A stretch of 64,000 bases of DNA, taken from positions 1,364,001 through 1,428,000 of the forward strand of contig JAGMWG010000007.1 of NCBI GenBank assembly GCA_020744225.1. Direction: 5' to 3'. The notes beneath the pieces were generated by a model. The model saw only the letters and a program-made list of their open reading frames with translations. It was not told the origin of the DNA and did no database searches. The translations under genes were made by a program, and so were the position numbers. Source of the stretch: Paraphoma chrysanthemicola (taxonomy: Eukaryota; Ascomycota; Dothideomycetes; Pleosporales; Phaeosphaeriaceae). Below are positions 34,123 to 46,481 of this stretch, piece by piece; position 1 is the stretch's first letter; each line of letters opens with the position of its first letter.

Positions 34123-36818
34123 TCATGAAGGAGGATTGAGGTTCTTGCTCCTCCGAAATCCCAGGAAATTTCTCTTCTTCAGAGCGGCAGTTTTTCTGAT
34201 CCCAAACAAGTCATCCGCGATTTCTTTCGCTTCAAAGCCAAACTTTTTCTTGTGCTTGTCGTAAATCTCAATGGGGAATACGAACTTCTTGCGATGTTTT
34301 TGGATGCACTCAAGAGCCGCGGGCTTTGCCGATTCACACGCGTAATCGAGGGCGGTTCGACTATTACAAACAGTGTTATTCGTGATCTCGGGAGTCGCCT
34401 TCTCAAGAAGCACGTCGAGGGCTTTATAGGCATTCTTAAACAGAGCCCAGTGAATTGGGCATCTCTGTGCGCCTGGACTCGGCTGCCCTAAGATTATTTT
34501 ATGATTTTCATTGGGAATCTGTTCGAGCTGGAGTCGGACGCTGTCAGCATCGTTCCGCTCGATTGCGGAGCGAAGTTGTTCTTGCATTTGATGCACCTGC
34601 TCCTGCTTAAGGCCACTTTGATCTTGCTCTATTTCCATTACGTCAAGCGAAGCCGTCCCTACAGTCTGCGACTGGATCTGCTCAACTTGCACTTCCGCTC
34701 TTTCGTCTTGGATTTGCGCCACTCGATCTGGAGCCTGAATTCTTTTGTCGCCCAGAGAGGATTTTCTCCGAGGAATTTCTTGTTCGTGATTGTGTGGATC
34801 ATTCTCTTGACTGACTTGAGGGCCGGTAACGACCACTGCTGGGGTTGCATTTAAGTAGTGGTGGCGAGCGCTGGACACTTGTTGCGCGAGCGACTCATGA
34901 AGGTGCTCCAGGGGGCTGTTCTCGTATTCTTGCGAGCTACGGCTTTCCGGGAGACACAATTCTGCTGAAAAATCGTAAAGCGGGTAGCTTTCAGGTGCGA
35001 GATCATATGACAGCCAGTCTTGCTGGATGCCGGCAAGTCTTTTCTGCAGGAGAGATGCTTCCATTCTTGAGTTGCGATCGATGCGAAGGACCTCACCAAA
35101 AACGGTCTTAAGTATCCCTAGTACAAACTTTTGCTCAGTTCGCTGAGCGTATGATTCTACCAGTAGTGTGTTCGACCAATCAATTAGTCTCGGATGCACA
35201 GCGGCACGTAGCTGTTTTGCCGTGCCGGGAATGACGTCCACGTCTGCTAACTGGTTCGGTAGATAGCAACAACTGTGCGAAGTTCGGTGTCTCCACTGGT
35301 CCGAGTCACTTCTTATGTAGAATAAAGGCTCTCGGCCATGGCCTTTCAAGAAGATGACTCTCAAGAAAGTCTCCAGATCCCCTACTTCTTTTGACCCACC
35401 GAACATGAACGCAAGTACCATGAGTGTAACACAGCCCATAGACCAGACATCACTGCCCCGACCTGCTTGACTGATGTTTTGCTCCTGAATTTCAGGAGCT
35501 TGATAAAGACCAGCTGGTCTCGTCGCAGGCAGAGTAGATGCGAGCGAGGTAGTTGTCGAGGCCTGGGCAAATCCAGCCCTTTGTTTTGCATCTTTCTTCC
35601 GAGCTAGACCAAAGTCGCTGAGCTTCCAGGTAACCTCATACTGATCTGCGCCACCACGACCAATAATATTCTCGAAGATCAAGACGTTGTCTGGTTTTAT
35701 GTCGAGATGTAGAGTATCAAGCTTGTCGTGTAAGCATGCTAATGCTTCAACAATGTCAACAAGACTGGCAAGCAAACGAGATGGTTTGATATTTCCTAGG
35801 GCGCAGTTTTCGTTTTTGAGGAAATCTCCCAAGCTGAAACTTGCGAGTTCAAAGATAAGAGAGTGGCTAACTTAGTCGGCTTTCTTAACTCATCGAGAAC
35901 AGTTATACTGCCCCAGTCTAGCATGATCATATCATGCTTCGTCTTACAGTTTCGCAGTTCCGTCAAGATTTTGAGCTCGATTTGGAAGTCCTGGGTTGCC
36001 TCAAGCATATCGCGTCCAATTTCCATGGCTTTGAAGGTTTTGAGAGCCACAAGTTTTGTGCTGTTTAGGTTCCCAGGTACGAAATCGCGAGTTTCTTGTA
36101 TCTCCCAGTGATATGGTGCTATCTCGGTTTTGACGACTTCGCCCGAGGAGCCTTTCTTAATTGGTATCTGCCTACCAATGAAGGGTAAGCGGACAGTGTT
36201 ACTGAATTTATGATGCTTTAACTTTTGGATCGTTGCTGGGTTGAATATTGCTTGATCTCCAAGTATGAACCTGTGGAACCTACTTGGCACTTCATAGTGG
36301 CTAAGCGTTGTCTCCGTAAATGGTATCGAATGATCAGAGGGGATAAGAGGGTCAGAACTTGCGGTAGCATGTTCAAGTTCAGTCGTCAACCATCCCAAAA
36401 AAATCGAGAGCAATTCCTTGCGGTCTTGGTACAGAAGCAGCGCGAGCAGTGCTCTGCGTGACGGTGTACCCGTCGTTGCCTGAATATACTTCTCGACGGA
36501 TTTGCTGCCACCTGGTTGGAACGAGTTCTCTTCTTCGTCAGCGACGTCGCTGGCACTGGCTTTTCGGATAGATCCAACATTGGAGGATGGAGTTCCAGGC
36601 AGAAGCTCCTTGAATAATAGCTCCAACGACCTGTCGTTAAGTATCTGAACAAGGTCGGCTTTTGGCAGGAAGCAACGTGACTGCCTGTCATTCTCGGCGG
36701 TGTTCTCCACAGTACGTTGAATAGCGTAATGCAAGTTTTGGGCCAGCTCTTCTACCTGTGTTGCGCGCGCACTAGACAAGCTGGTCCGCGGCGTTGAGCA
36801 ATTTCGCCTCTGGCTCAT
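34123..36818 (-). pseudogene. Protein kinase with ankyrin-like C-terminus, frameshifted
   Basis: Serine/threonine-kinase-like protein of a fungal type often found near incompatibility genes. The first frame (36818-35796) encodes a helical N-terminus, a Gly-loop-like GSSGEV, the VALKTFK lysine and an FQIELKILTEL helix. The second frame (to 34123) encodes HLDIKPDNVLI, LSDFGLA and YQAPEI, so all catalytic residues are present, then a Gln/Glu-rich linker and ankyrin-like repeats (PIHWALFKNAYKALDVLLEK). Between them, near 35866-35875, the frame must shift by one base: RKPTK in frame one continues as SHSLIFELASFSLGDFLKN in the other, with no room for an ordinary intron. A 38-bp intron (35908-35871) would restore phase but would remove the conserved-looking SITVLDE strand. 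Either a decayed gene or a base error. Confidence 0.78.
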
Positions 36819-37432
36819 TGAACCTGGCTGTTCATGGAATCGACAACGAAGATTCCATCAATCGAGACACACGGATAGTCCAGAGCGAAATCGAGGATAG
36901 AGATGCGTCTGGTGCAAGCCGCGCGATAGTACGAGAAGTGCACTTTGAGACCAGACCAGCCTCATTAGCCTGTTGCAGGGTGGTACCCACTCAGAGCGAA
37001 CATGTAAAAAAATGTAGGAATCAGATGTAGCAGAGGAGCGGGGCAGAGACACAGCAAGAGCACGGGACTCTAGGCAACATCGTCCAAGCAAGCGACCGCA
37101 CACCAAGAGATCGCGTTGCGCGGGCCTCTCAGTGATCGTTGCGTGCCGCCCCTTCGCCCCGCCGTGACGTGCGACCCAGCGTCCGCGAATAGCACAGTAC
37201 AATACTGCGTGATTACCGAATCGTGGCCTGCATAACTGTGTGCCAGAATTAATGTACTTTATTACAAACGCGTCTAGATTATGAGCTTGACCAATGGGGT
37301 TGCGCCAGCGCAGTCGCCCGTGGGTGATCGAGACTGGGTGGATCTAGCCTCAGCCGCATCCGAGTCACTCGAGGTTATAAGAGCCCTTCAGCGGTGGAAT
37401 CTGCCTTGTTCTAGCTTAGCGACTACCAAGCC
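36819..37432. promoter_or_regulatory. Divergent promoter: kinase / CorA-like gene
   Basis: About 610 bp separate the two head-to-head starts. A TATA-like ttataa lies near 37376, upstream of the CorA-like start. The pairing suggests possible co-expression. Confidence 0.4.
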
Positions 37433-39511
37433 ATGAAACACCACCAGACTCCAAGTCGGTACTACAGCCGTGAAGGACTACTAGCCTTCCTTCGACGCAA
37501 ATTTGGCAACCACATCAATTTCAACATCAACGCAGCTGGGGATGGTTACTTCACCTTTGATGCCCCCGAGCTTTTGACTGCAGTGAGTCGTCGAGAACGG
37601 CTCATAGGGCTATACTGACACCACTAGGCGGATTGGAGGTAAAGCAACGCGCACCTTGTTTTTGACCGGTGAATGCTGATGAAAAGCAATCTGGTAGTGA
37701 TGCGAAAGGCTGAAGCGTCAGCCTCGTCATCCTGCTGAGGCAATGCGGGGCTCCCGCGTATTTACTAAAGCTAGAGTCAAATACATATTTGAGGGCAAAT
37801 CGCACGTAGCCTCCAGCGTCAATTTCGTTCTTTAGTCCGTATTTTCAGATCTGAAATGTCCCTTGATCACCAGCGAGACGACCGAGAAATGTATGATTTG
37901 TGTGCTCTCGCTTTATCAGCATCAGAGACACAAGCTCGCATTCTCGATTGCGACCAATTGTTCTCGAAGCACAAGGACAGCCACTTGCTCGAGGTTACTC
38001 GTTTCACACATGGCGCGTGCCATGCTCCATCAACCCACAGGTTTTCCAGCTCTTTGCAGTTGTCCGCCTACCTTGATGACGATACAAGCAATGTCGGTGA
38101 ACGTGGAAGTGAGGTGGAAATATAGTGGGTACATGTCATATGCTTTCTATTACGAGGCTAATCATGGTTCTAGTACAATTCATCAGAAAGACACGTGGGC
38201 CCCTCTCAGCATCAATGGTGATATGGTATCTACAATCATGGATCATTACTCCCTCGGCCCTGGCTTCCTTAATATCTTGGCTTCCTTTCGAGATCGGTAT
38301 CTACCGACGGAGGAAGGATATTCAAGCGCTTCGCAATCTCTGTTCAGGGATGACCGATCTGGTACGTTATATTTCCTTGCACGGGCTTCTCATGTTATCC
38401 TCCGAGATAGAGTGTTTAACAACATTTAGAATTCGGTTGGGTTTATAAATACTCGGAGAAAAAGGCGGTCAGCGCAGGAAATCCGTGGCGGATTCGACAA
38501 TCAGGAATCTACCACTTGACCGCGCGGAACCCGAGGAGATCAGTGTTGTTCATCATACACCCAAGCCCATCCGCTCGATTCAAGAACTATTTGCACCAGG
38601 TGCTACAACAACCACAGGCCAGGTTCAGATTACTATCGAACCCCATGCTGATCCACTCGATGCTGATATCTACACATCTTAGCTCTTGGCGCGACTATCT
38701 CGAGTACCATGAGACTCAACTTTTACAATTAGTGAGCAACCTAATTCACGGTAATAGTTGGTTGAAGAGCTACTGACAGACACGGAGGACATGAAACCAG
38801 CCTGTACATCACTCACACAGTCTCTCGTTACATTTGATACCCTTAAAGAAGTTCGTGCTGTCGAGAAAAACATCCTACCACTTGAACCCCTCCTTGCGTC
38901 GTTCGACAGGCTGATGGTTGACCTTGAAGAAGTCAACAAGGTCTTCTCCGAGGCCAGTGGAGCAGAAGATAGCACTTGTGCGATCATACAAGCCGCACTC
39001 AATCAATTTCGCAGGGACGCTACGTCTTACAGAGGGCAAGTTCTTTTCTTAAACAGACGGGCCCAATCGACTGCTCAGTCAGTGTTGGACGTCTTGAACC
39101 TGGGCTTTCAACAGCTGGCCCAAAGTCAGAGCAAGAATACATTTTCCATGGCAAGGTCTGCACGGGAGGACTCTATCGCCATAAGAGCAATCACACTGGT
39201 CACTTCCTTGTATCTCCCATTCTCGTTCGTCGCCGTAAGTGCTACACATCCTCATGAAATTCGCCTAAAGCTGAAAACTCTAGTCCATGTTTGGCATGAA
39301 TCTTGTCGATTTTGACACCGAATCTCGCAATATTGTTCTGTCGAATCAAGTCTGGCTTTATTTTGTGATCTCGGTCCCTTTGACTGCCCTGACGTTGGCA
39401 TGTTGGAAATGGAGAATGCAACTGTATCGTCAAGATTACATGGAGGAGGAGATGAGACCGACGTTGAAAACGAAGCTACTGAAGATAGACCAGGATTTCG
39501 AATTAGTTTAG
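37433..39511 (+). CDS. CorA-like Mg2+ transporter-fold membrane protein
   Basis: Fungal CorA-like protein; many relatives are not proven transporters and occur in incompatibility-type gene neighbourhoods. Supported exons are 37433-37582; an 11-bp micro-exon 37628-37638; 37849 to about 38100; a middle exon ending 38361; 38430-38731; 38758-39234; and 39284-39511. The joint near 38050-38160 is unresolved. Cytoplasmic domain landmarks are DAPELLTAADWRSEM, WAPLSINGDMVSTIMDHYSL, YKYSEKKAVSAGNPWRIRQS and SSWRDYLEYHETQLLQL. The C-terminus has AREDSIAIRAITLVTSLYLP as membrane segment 1, the FGMN signature (CorA GMN) and segment 2 (VWLYFVISVPLTALTLACW). The joint at 38731/38758 would require an intron of only 26 bp. 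Function is kept open. Confidence 0.72.
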
Positions 39512-39613
39512 TACTCTCATTTCAAAGCGGTGAAGAAGTGGATAACGTAGATAACAGACGTCATTTATTTAATTTGACTTGAGATTGTCCAAGTCAAGCC
39601 CCATCTTTGTCAT

Positions 39614-42105
39614 TCAATTGCCGGGTACGCGGATAGCACCGCAAGGCACGGATCCTGGACCGACTTGCATCTCATCTGCCTCATCTTCACTTGAGCTTGT
39701 GGAGCCTGGAGGACCAGAATGGGTGGTTTCTGACTGCTGTGGGTGTAGTTGCCACTCAGCTCTTGGTGACTTGCGCTTCCTCGGGTAGCCACAATCATCC
39801 CAAGGCTTGGAGCACAATTGTAAGAAGTAATCCACAGGTTTGGTGATCGTATGGGACAGTGTCTTGAGGGTATACTTGAACATGAACCATGAAGTGATGT
39901 CAAGCTGCTCGAAGACGGTCTCCAGGTCCTCCTTGCCGGTACTAGGAACGAGCCAGTAACAAAGAAACCATGCGATTAGGTTGGTGCCCGCGAATAACAA
40001 CAGAACGCCGAACTGGTCAAGCTTTTTCAACAGCCACGGGGCTATTACGGCAAGAAAACCAGCGCCCATAAAGTTCCAACACACAGCAAGACTCATACCC
40101 AGCTCTCGATTGACGAGAGGGAAAACCTCTGCAGAAACGACAAAAGCTGCTGGACCTTCTCCAATAGAGTATGCGATCATGAACAAGACCAAGAATATGT
40201 AGTGTCCAACGATGGCTCCAATGTCCGGCTGATTCGAGTCTTCTGGAATCTTCAGAACCAAAGCAGACCCTAACAGAGAAAAGGCCATGACTGGAAATGA
40301 CCAATTCAGGACTCGTCTCCGCCCATCGGAAATGTCCATGACGAATAGGGCAGGGATGGTACCTAGAAAGCCGAGGAGCATCAATCCAACGGAAGCACCG
40401 AGTAGCTTAATGTTCTGGCTTGGGCTTGTTTGGTGGTTTTGATGGAAAAAAGAGTACCTAAAAAAGGTATCGGCCATAAAAGCTATCAGGTTTATACCGC
40501 ATAATTGTTGCGAGACCATAACAGCTGCTGCAGCTCGATGCGCTCTGTTCGTATATCCAGAGTAAGAGAACATTAACTTGACTCTGTCACGCCAGCTTAT
40601 ATGTCTGATGACATCGACGAAAGGGCTTTTTGATCCTGTGGTTCTATTGGCCGCACTAGTCGTATAAGGACGACCATCGAGTGCTGCCTTCAGTCGGCGC
40701 TGCTCATCAATCAGGCGAGTGTGCATGAGAAATAATTCGCCGGCTGCAAGTATCGGCACAGCTTCGCCTCGGAGTTCGACCAAGGACTTATAGGCCTCCT
40801 GAATGAGTTCTTTCCTGCGAAGAGCGTTTTTCGAGAGATTCTTGACGGCGCCACTCTCCTTCAATAACCATCGCGGGGATTCTACACAGAGATTAGCATT
40901 CAAGATGTAAGGGCTTGGGTATGCTTGGGTTGTTTACCAGGTGAGAACAAAATCAATGATAGCAATAGCAATGCAGGAATGAAAGCGGAGATAAACATAT
41001 ATCGCCAGCTCGAATGAACGTTGAGGCGATATACGCTCACATTCGCAATCGATCCAGCAGCTAGACCAAATGCAACGAAAAGTTGCCAAAAGACTAGCAG
41101 GAAACCTCGCACGTCTTTAGGTGAGGTCTCAGAGAGCAATATAGGAACGATCGAGGCTTTACCTGCCATACCGGCACCTAACAAGATCCTGAAACCGAGA
41201 AGATGCTCCCACTTATTGACTGAGGCAGAACCAATCACTGATATGAAGCTGAACATGCCTGCAACACATATGGCCCCTCGGCGTCCAAAGCGGAGGATTC
41301 TAGTGATCGGGTCGGTAACTATCAGACCGAGGATTGCGCCAGTGAAGAATGGAACTCCAATTGTTAGTCCAAGCAGCAAGGTGTTGTGATCGAGATCGAC
41401 GCTAAATTCGCCGCCCGGTCGTGCTGTGACGCCGGAAGAGGGGCCTGTGATGGTAGGTTTGCCCAGATCTCTCATGACTTCGATAGCAGCCCCTTCACAT
41501 CGTTAAAAACAGTGTGATAGAATCTTATGGTTTGGTGTCTTACCAGCCATAGCAGCTTGATCCCAACCCCTGCAAAAATATCAGCTGATAACCGCGTGAG
41601 GTTATGGCGTTGACACTTACTGAGTCATTGCTGCATAGATACAGGCAACAATCAAGAGTCGATGCAACCTCGACAGATTTTTCAGCGTCTCCCTCCTGCC
41701 CTGTGGCATGAAAGCCTTGTATAGAATCTCGCTTTCTAGCGTCGAGTATCTGTGGTCGCCGATGTGCAGTTCAAAGGGTTCGTGCGTTTTGTTTGGGATG
41801 CGCGAACGCAACTGTTGAATGTCGTTGAATGCACCTTTAATGTCGATTTGCGATCGAAGTGCAATAACGCCGCGGACAAACAGATCCCGTTCTACTGGTA
41901 GCTTGTATTTCCTATGAAATCTGATGGCTTCTCTTTCCGTGACGTTATTAAGTGGATTGTCCGCTTCAACGCTGCGGAACAGGGTCAGAGGACTTTGTAA
42001 CGCATCTTAAAGCAGATCGTACCTAGGGTTATTTTTGATCGAGATCAGAGTCGGCCCATGGTCCGTGGCGGCCAGCGCAGTGGCCGTAGCCGTAACGATA
42101 TCCAT
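39614..42105 (-). CDS. MFS sugar transporter
   Basis: Major facilitator superfamily hexose/polyol transporter of the plasma membrane. Five exons, 42105-42023, 41971-41621, 41569-41544 (26-bp micro-exon), 41492-40938 and 40881-39614, keep phase and give about 760 residues. The micro-exon encodes GWDQAAMAG, joining AAMTQ to AAIEVMRDLG, the standard first-helix region of this subfamily. Other sugar-porter landmarks are GRRGAICVAG after helix 2, ESPRWLLKE after helix 6, VMVSQQLCGINLIAF (helix 7) and PSTGKEDLETVF after helix 12. The long N-terminus (130 residues before helix 1) and a Ser/acidic C-terminus are typical of larger fungal members. Substrate unknown. Convergent with the CorA-like gene (about 100 bp). 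Confidence 0.88.
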
Positions 42106-44702
42106 AGTATCCCGATGATAGTAGAGTGGAGCAGAACGTACGGAACAACGATCAATTATGAGCCATATGTAACATAGATTGTGCTTTGGAGTGCGTCATA
42201 TATGCAGGCAGCCTACTGGCGAAGCTTATCAGCACTCGCAGGCAGCGAGACAGCGGGAGGCGGCTAAATCCCCATGCCTCAAGGTTTGTCTCATGTGTAC
42301 CTTCCACGTGATGTTCTTGGCTCGTCCCGCGTCCTCGTACGCCCACTTATGATGATGAGATTTAACGTCGATCTTGGGCGGAAACACCTTAGCGCGGTGG
42401 CGTGGAGCATCAAGGCATTCGTAAGTCCCCGAGCGATAGTTCCAACTCTTGTAGCACAGCCTGGCGGTTGTGTAATCTGAGGCCGCGTTAGGTTCGCGTA
42501 ATTGTTGAGACAAAAGGTCCTCCTCCGCTCACCGATCAACGCCACCACAATGGCACCGTATTGATGTGCTGCGCCCTTATCGCACTGCTCGTGGAGGACA
42601 CCTTGTTTCGGTAGTTCGCCTCAATTTGCCTATTAGGAAGATGTGCCGACGTGGCCAAAGTTTCGAAGGAAAGAAGGCAACAAGCCACACCTAGGCATGC
42701 ACGAGTCGCGTTCACGGACAATCTAGCGCGTGGCGTGTCAACTGCAGCTACCCAACAGATTGTCTTTGTACAGGAATGCTTGTATTACAGTGACGTGAGG
42801 AATCTCGAAGGAAGCGCGGTTTCATTGAAGGTTATAATGAGGTATGCGGGTTGCACTGGAACGTGAATGCGTCAAAAGCAAGAACTCATGCTGCGCCATT
42901 TTAGATGTTGCTGTATCCACATACATGCAGGGGCACTGGCCGTCCTCGCACGGACCGTACCACTTGAGGTATAGCAGTGACGCGTACGAAGTGTTTTGCG
43001 TGAAAGAACGCGGGGTGGACGTTGTCATGGTGAGACGGACGCAACTATCGAGTAACTAGATGAAGGGACGTGCGTTCTAATTGGTGGCTTGCCGTCTCGC
43101 TAAATGGGCAACAGGATCCTTGTATTCGAGATTACCCTTGAGGTCCTTCATGCTCAATATAGCGATTTCACGCGAGAACTTCTTGCATTGCAAGTATGCC
43201 TTGTCATATCTAAAAGCTTGATGGCTCCGTCGAGTTTGTATGGACCAACCCTCTACCTAGGCAAGCTCGAGGAGTCGTTCTCCGACAATATGATTGCTAC
43301 ATCCAGGCTGTCTGTCTGTGTTGCAGTAGTGGCGTGATCAAAAGACAGGATCGTTGAATCGTAAACACCGAGCTTGCGCTGGAACTGCGTACCCTCATAA
43401 TGGGGCTGTTTCCCCTTACCACGTACAGAGGTGTTCCTTGTTCCGTTAAGACTGGTGTTATTCACTGTACATGAACCCGTGATTGCGGCGTGCAGTCGCG
43501 CCTTTGTGTGCACGACCTACACCTAAATTCTAGCACTGCGAGAGCATTGCCCGTTAGGTAGCGACCGGACTGGCCGTAGACGCTTCTGGGCTTTGCCACA
43601 GCGGGAGACGCTGTTCTCGAAGATGCTCATTCGAGTGAACTGCCCTCATCGGCTGAGAAAGTCACTCAGTCGTGGGACGCGGTGCAGGTGACCGGCGTTC
43701 TTCTCTTAGAATATGGTTCGTGTAGCTCTTGGATTGTGAGAAAGTGCGTAGTCGGAACCATTCCGATAGGTTTGCCAGTATCAATGACCTTGCAAACGTG
43801 TTGCCGAGACTGAGCAGTAAACGAATTGAAGAAGCAATCTGTAGACGAGCATTGTGATGATCTGTGAGAGTACTCGGCTCGGAGCATCGAGACGCTCTCC
43901 ACACCATCAGCCATTTTGGGTAGGTGATGTAGAATCATAGACGTTTTGTGTAGGCTGATGATTTGGCAATATGAATATGGAACACATGAAAGAGGCTACT
44001 TAGAGCTGAACATCGAGATCCCCGGATAGAGAACTGCAGCTGCTATCCGTAGCTATGTCGAAGCGAACCTGAGCTCAATCCGTCAACAATCCGCACACGC
44101 ACATTCTTTACTTTCGGGCACAATGTTTACCAACATCATTGGACTAGTTTGCTGATCTGGGAACCTGCTCTCGTCACTATAAAGCCGCGAGACTCGAGCC
44201 ACTTTTCTTTTCGAGTACAAATATTCGTTTATACTGCATCCGAGTAAAAGGCGAATCTCGATGTGTCACTACGTCTGAAATTGTGATTATTGTCAGCGTG
44301 ACGTCTCCGTCCCGCATTGGTGTGGAAGGTCCCACCCGGACGTTGGAGTGGTAGACTTAGATTACTAGACGTGATCGCCGTATCCTCTCCTACATGTTCG
44401 TTAAATAGTCGTGAGAGATCAGGTGGAGCACTTCTGGGACGTAGGAGTGGGTCCGGTAACAACGAACCAAGTGGTTGTGGTGCCTCAAACGCTCCATGAT
44501 CGGTCATTTCTATGGCTGGAATGGCAGTCGGTGCTCGAGACTGAGGTGGGGAGTCTGCAATCACTCCAGGTCTCCCAGTATGTCCTTTGGTCCAGAGTAG
44601 CGAAACTTGTTGTCGCTTCAGGAAGCCTACTACAACGAGAAGTCTCTCGATGGGCTGCAACCCCCATACAATGGTGCGCCAAATCAGTCGTATCGGATAA
44701 GC
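42106..44702. other. 2.6-kb intergenic region
   Basis: No recognised gene. A Pro/Arg-rich minus-strand frame at 44229-44660 follows the membrane-protein relic but shows no family features. It contains the transporter promoter and unassigned sequence. Confidence 0.4.
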
Positions 44703-46481
44703 CTATCGTTTATATTGTCGAGTGCGGCGCAATCTCTTCATCGCGTCTTCATAGTTCTCAGTCGACATGAAAGACTGCTGGCACCACTCGACTGTGATAT
44801 AGAACAGTGACGTGGCCAAGATAGCAGATATGACAATCGTACCCGTTATGTTGAAGGTCTCTAAGGGTCGAAAGAAGAAGACCTTCCACTGGCGTTTCTT
44901 GGGAAGGGTGGAAAGATAGTATTGCAGTCTATCTGCGGTCTTGCTCTTGTCCATCCAGGGGAGCAAGGACGTATAACTTACGGCTATGCGAATCGATAAC
45001 CATTTGAGCCTCATGCTTGTTATTGCATCCAGTGTGTTTGCAGCTTCTTTCCAGACTGGCATTGACGTGGTTGACGGGGTGGAAATCCAAACCAACAGCT
45101 CGACGATGAGTAGAGCCATGGCAACACTAAAAAATACCAAGTAGCCTCCACCTCGGCAGCCAATTCCAACTGTGGGCGTGAATTGACTGATTATGAAGCC
45201 TCCTCCACAACAACCACCAACAATAGCAGTGGCACTCAATGCTTTGAAGGTGAAGTGAACATCAATCCAAGCTAGGCCTGAATCGTTGACAGGGCCGAGG
45301 GCGAGGTTCGCAAGAGCTTCTCTCTCCTTAGTGAGCCAGTTTCGTCCTAGTCTTCCAATATGACAATTCTCAATGTCACTGAGCACAGGATGTGCTATCC
45401 CAGAATGCCATCGGATGCGCCCTTGCCCGGCAAAATCCTCGGAGAATCCGGAAGTGTCATGGCTCGTGCTGAGCTCAGCAACAGCCATAAGCCGAGCTTT
45501 GAGGTCTTCTTATTGGCCGACGCCACGGAGGGTGGTGATGTACTCCTCACGGTTTTGCTCGTCTGCGAGAGAGTGCCGAACATGGTCGACTAAGGTATTG
45601 AGCTTGATCCGGAAGGCGTCCACCCCGATTGGATTACGGTCGATCATGGAGCTCAAAATGAGTACGGGGAGCCATGCAAGCGAGCAATTTGGTACCAAAT
45701 CCACGGAACTGGCTTGATTGTCTTGCAAGCTGTAAGAGACTTGCACAGAAAGGGCAAAAGCAACGGAGAATATCAACGTAGACAAGAGAACTACCATTCT
45801 GTCAATCAGTGACAGGCTTGTGAAGGAAGAGAAGATGGTAGTATTTACCTTGATCCGTCCCTCGTCTTCGTAAATCTCGCACTTCCCGGGCCAGTTTACG
45901 CCTCATCTGTCGCAAGGTCTTATCTTTGTCAGTAAGACGCAGATCTTTGGTAAAGAGTACAACACGCAACAGCGCCTCTGCCGCACGATCGCCAATGGCT
46001 GCTGTCGGCCTTAGAGTATACAGGTTCATCGCTAGAAGTAGGTATAGAGAGTCCCGCATGCTACCAAAATCAGTCTTGCGACCTGGTGTCTCGTCGAAAG
46101 GCACGCCATGTCCACCATCAGAGCAGCCTTTGCAGACACTCTAATATTGAGTAACATGTGAGATAGTGATGCGATTGGTGATCCCATCCAACGTGTTAAA
46201 GCTAGAAAAGTGCGACCAGCGTCGTTTCTCTCGAACGGTGCCTGTAGCAAAGAGCCAAAGAGTGGTAGAAGAGCCGTTGCGGTGATCGTGTTCGAGATGC
46301 TGTTCCAAAACGGATACTCCGTTCCTGTACTGCAGACTTGCAAGCAACCCTCACTTGAGATTTGGCTGCTTTCATTCCTAGCGAGGCCCGCGACAGATCC
46401 CGTCCATCCCCAATGCGTACGGAGTGCCTCGACTTCCGATATGTTGGCAGCGAATATCGTTGCGCAAATACCAAAATCCAT
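44703..46481 (-). pseudogene. Fungal polytopic membrane protein, degraded
   Basis: Uncharacterised integral membrane protein. The frame starts at ATG 46481 (FGICATIFAANISEVEAL). A hydrophobic region with TRWMGSPIASLSHMLL leads to AALMVDMA, then must shift one base near 46101-46110 to continue as VPFDETPGRKTDFGSMRDSL. An intron 45848-45791 (GTAAAT to GGTAG) restores frame into a membrane segment (STLIFSVAFALSVQVSYSL). At 45512-45510 an in-frame TAA interrupts what otherwise reads through from REEYITTLRGVGQ to EDLKARLMAVAELST. Further spans include YLVFFSVAMALLIVELLVW and TIVISAILATSLFYITVEW, ending at 44703. Two lesions in one frame indicate a pseudogene, unless both are sequence errors or undetected introns. 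Confidence 0.65.

Noticed and set aside
35871..35908. 38-bp intron explaining the kinase frame change
   Set aside because: It is in phase but very short and would remove the SITVLDE segment that fits a kinase strand. Kept only as an alternative.
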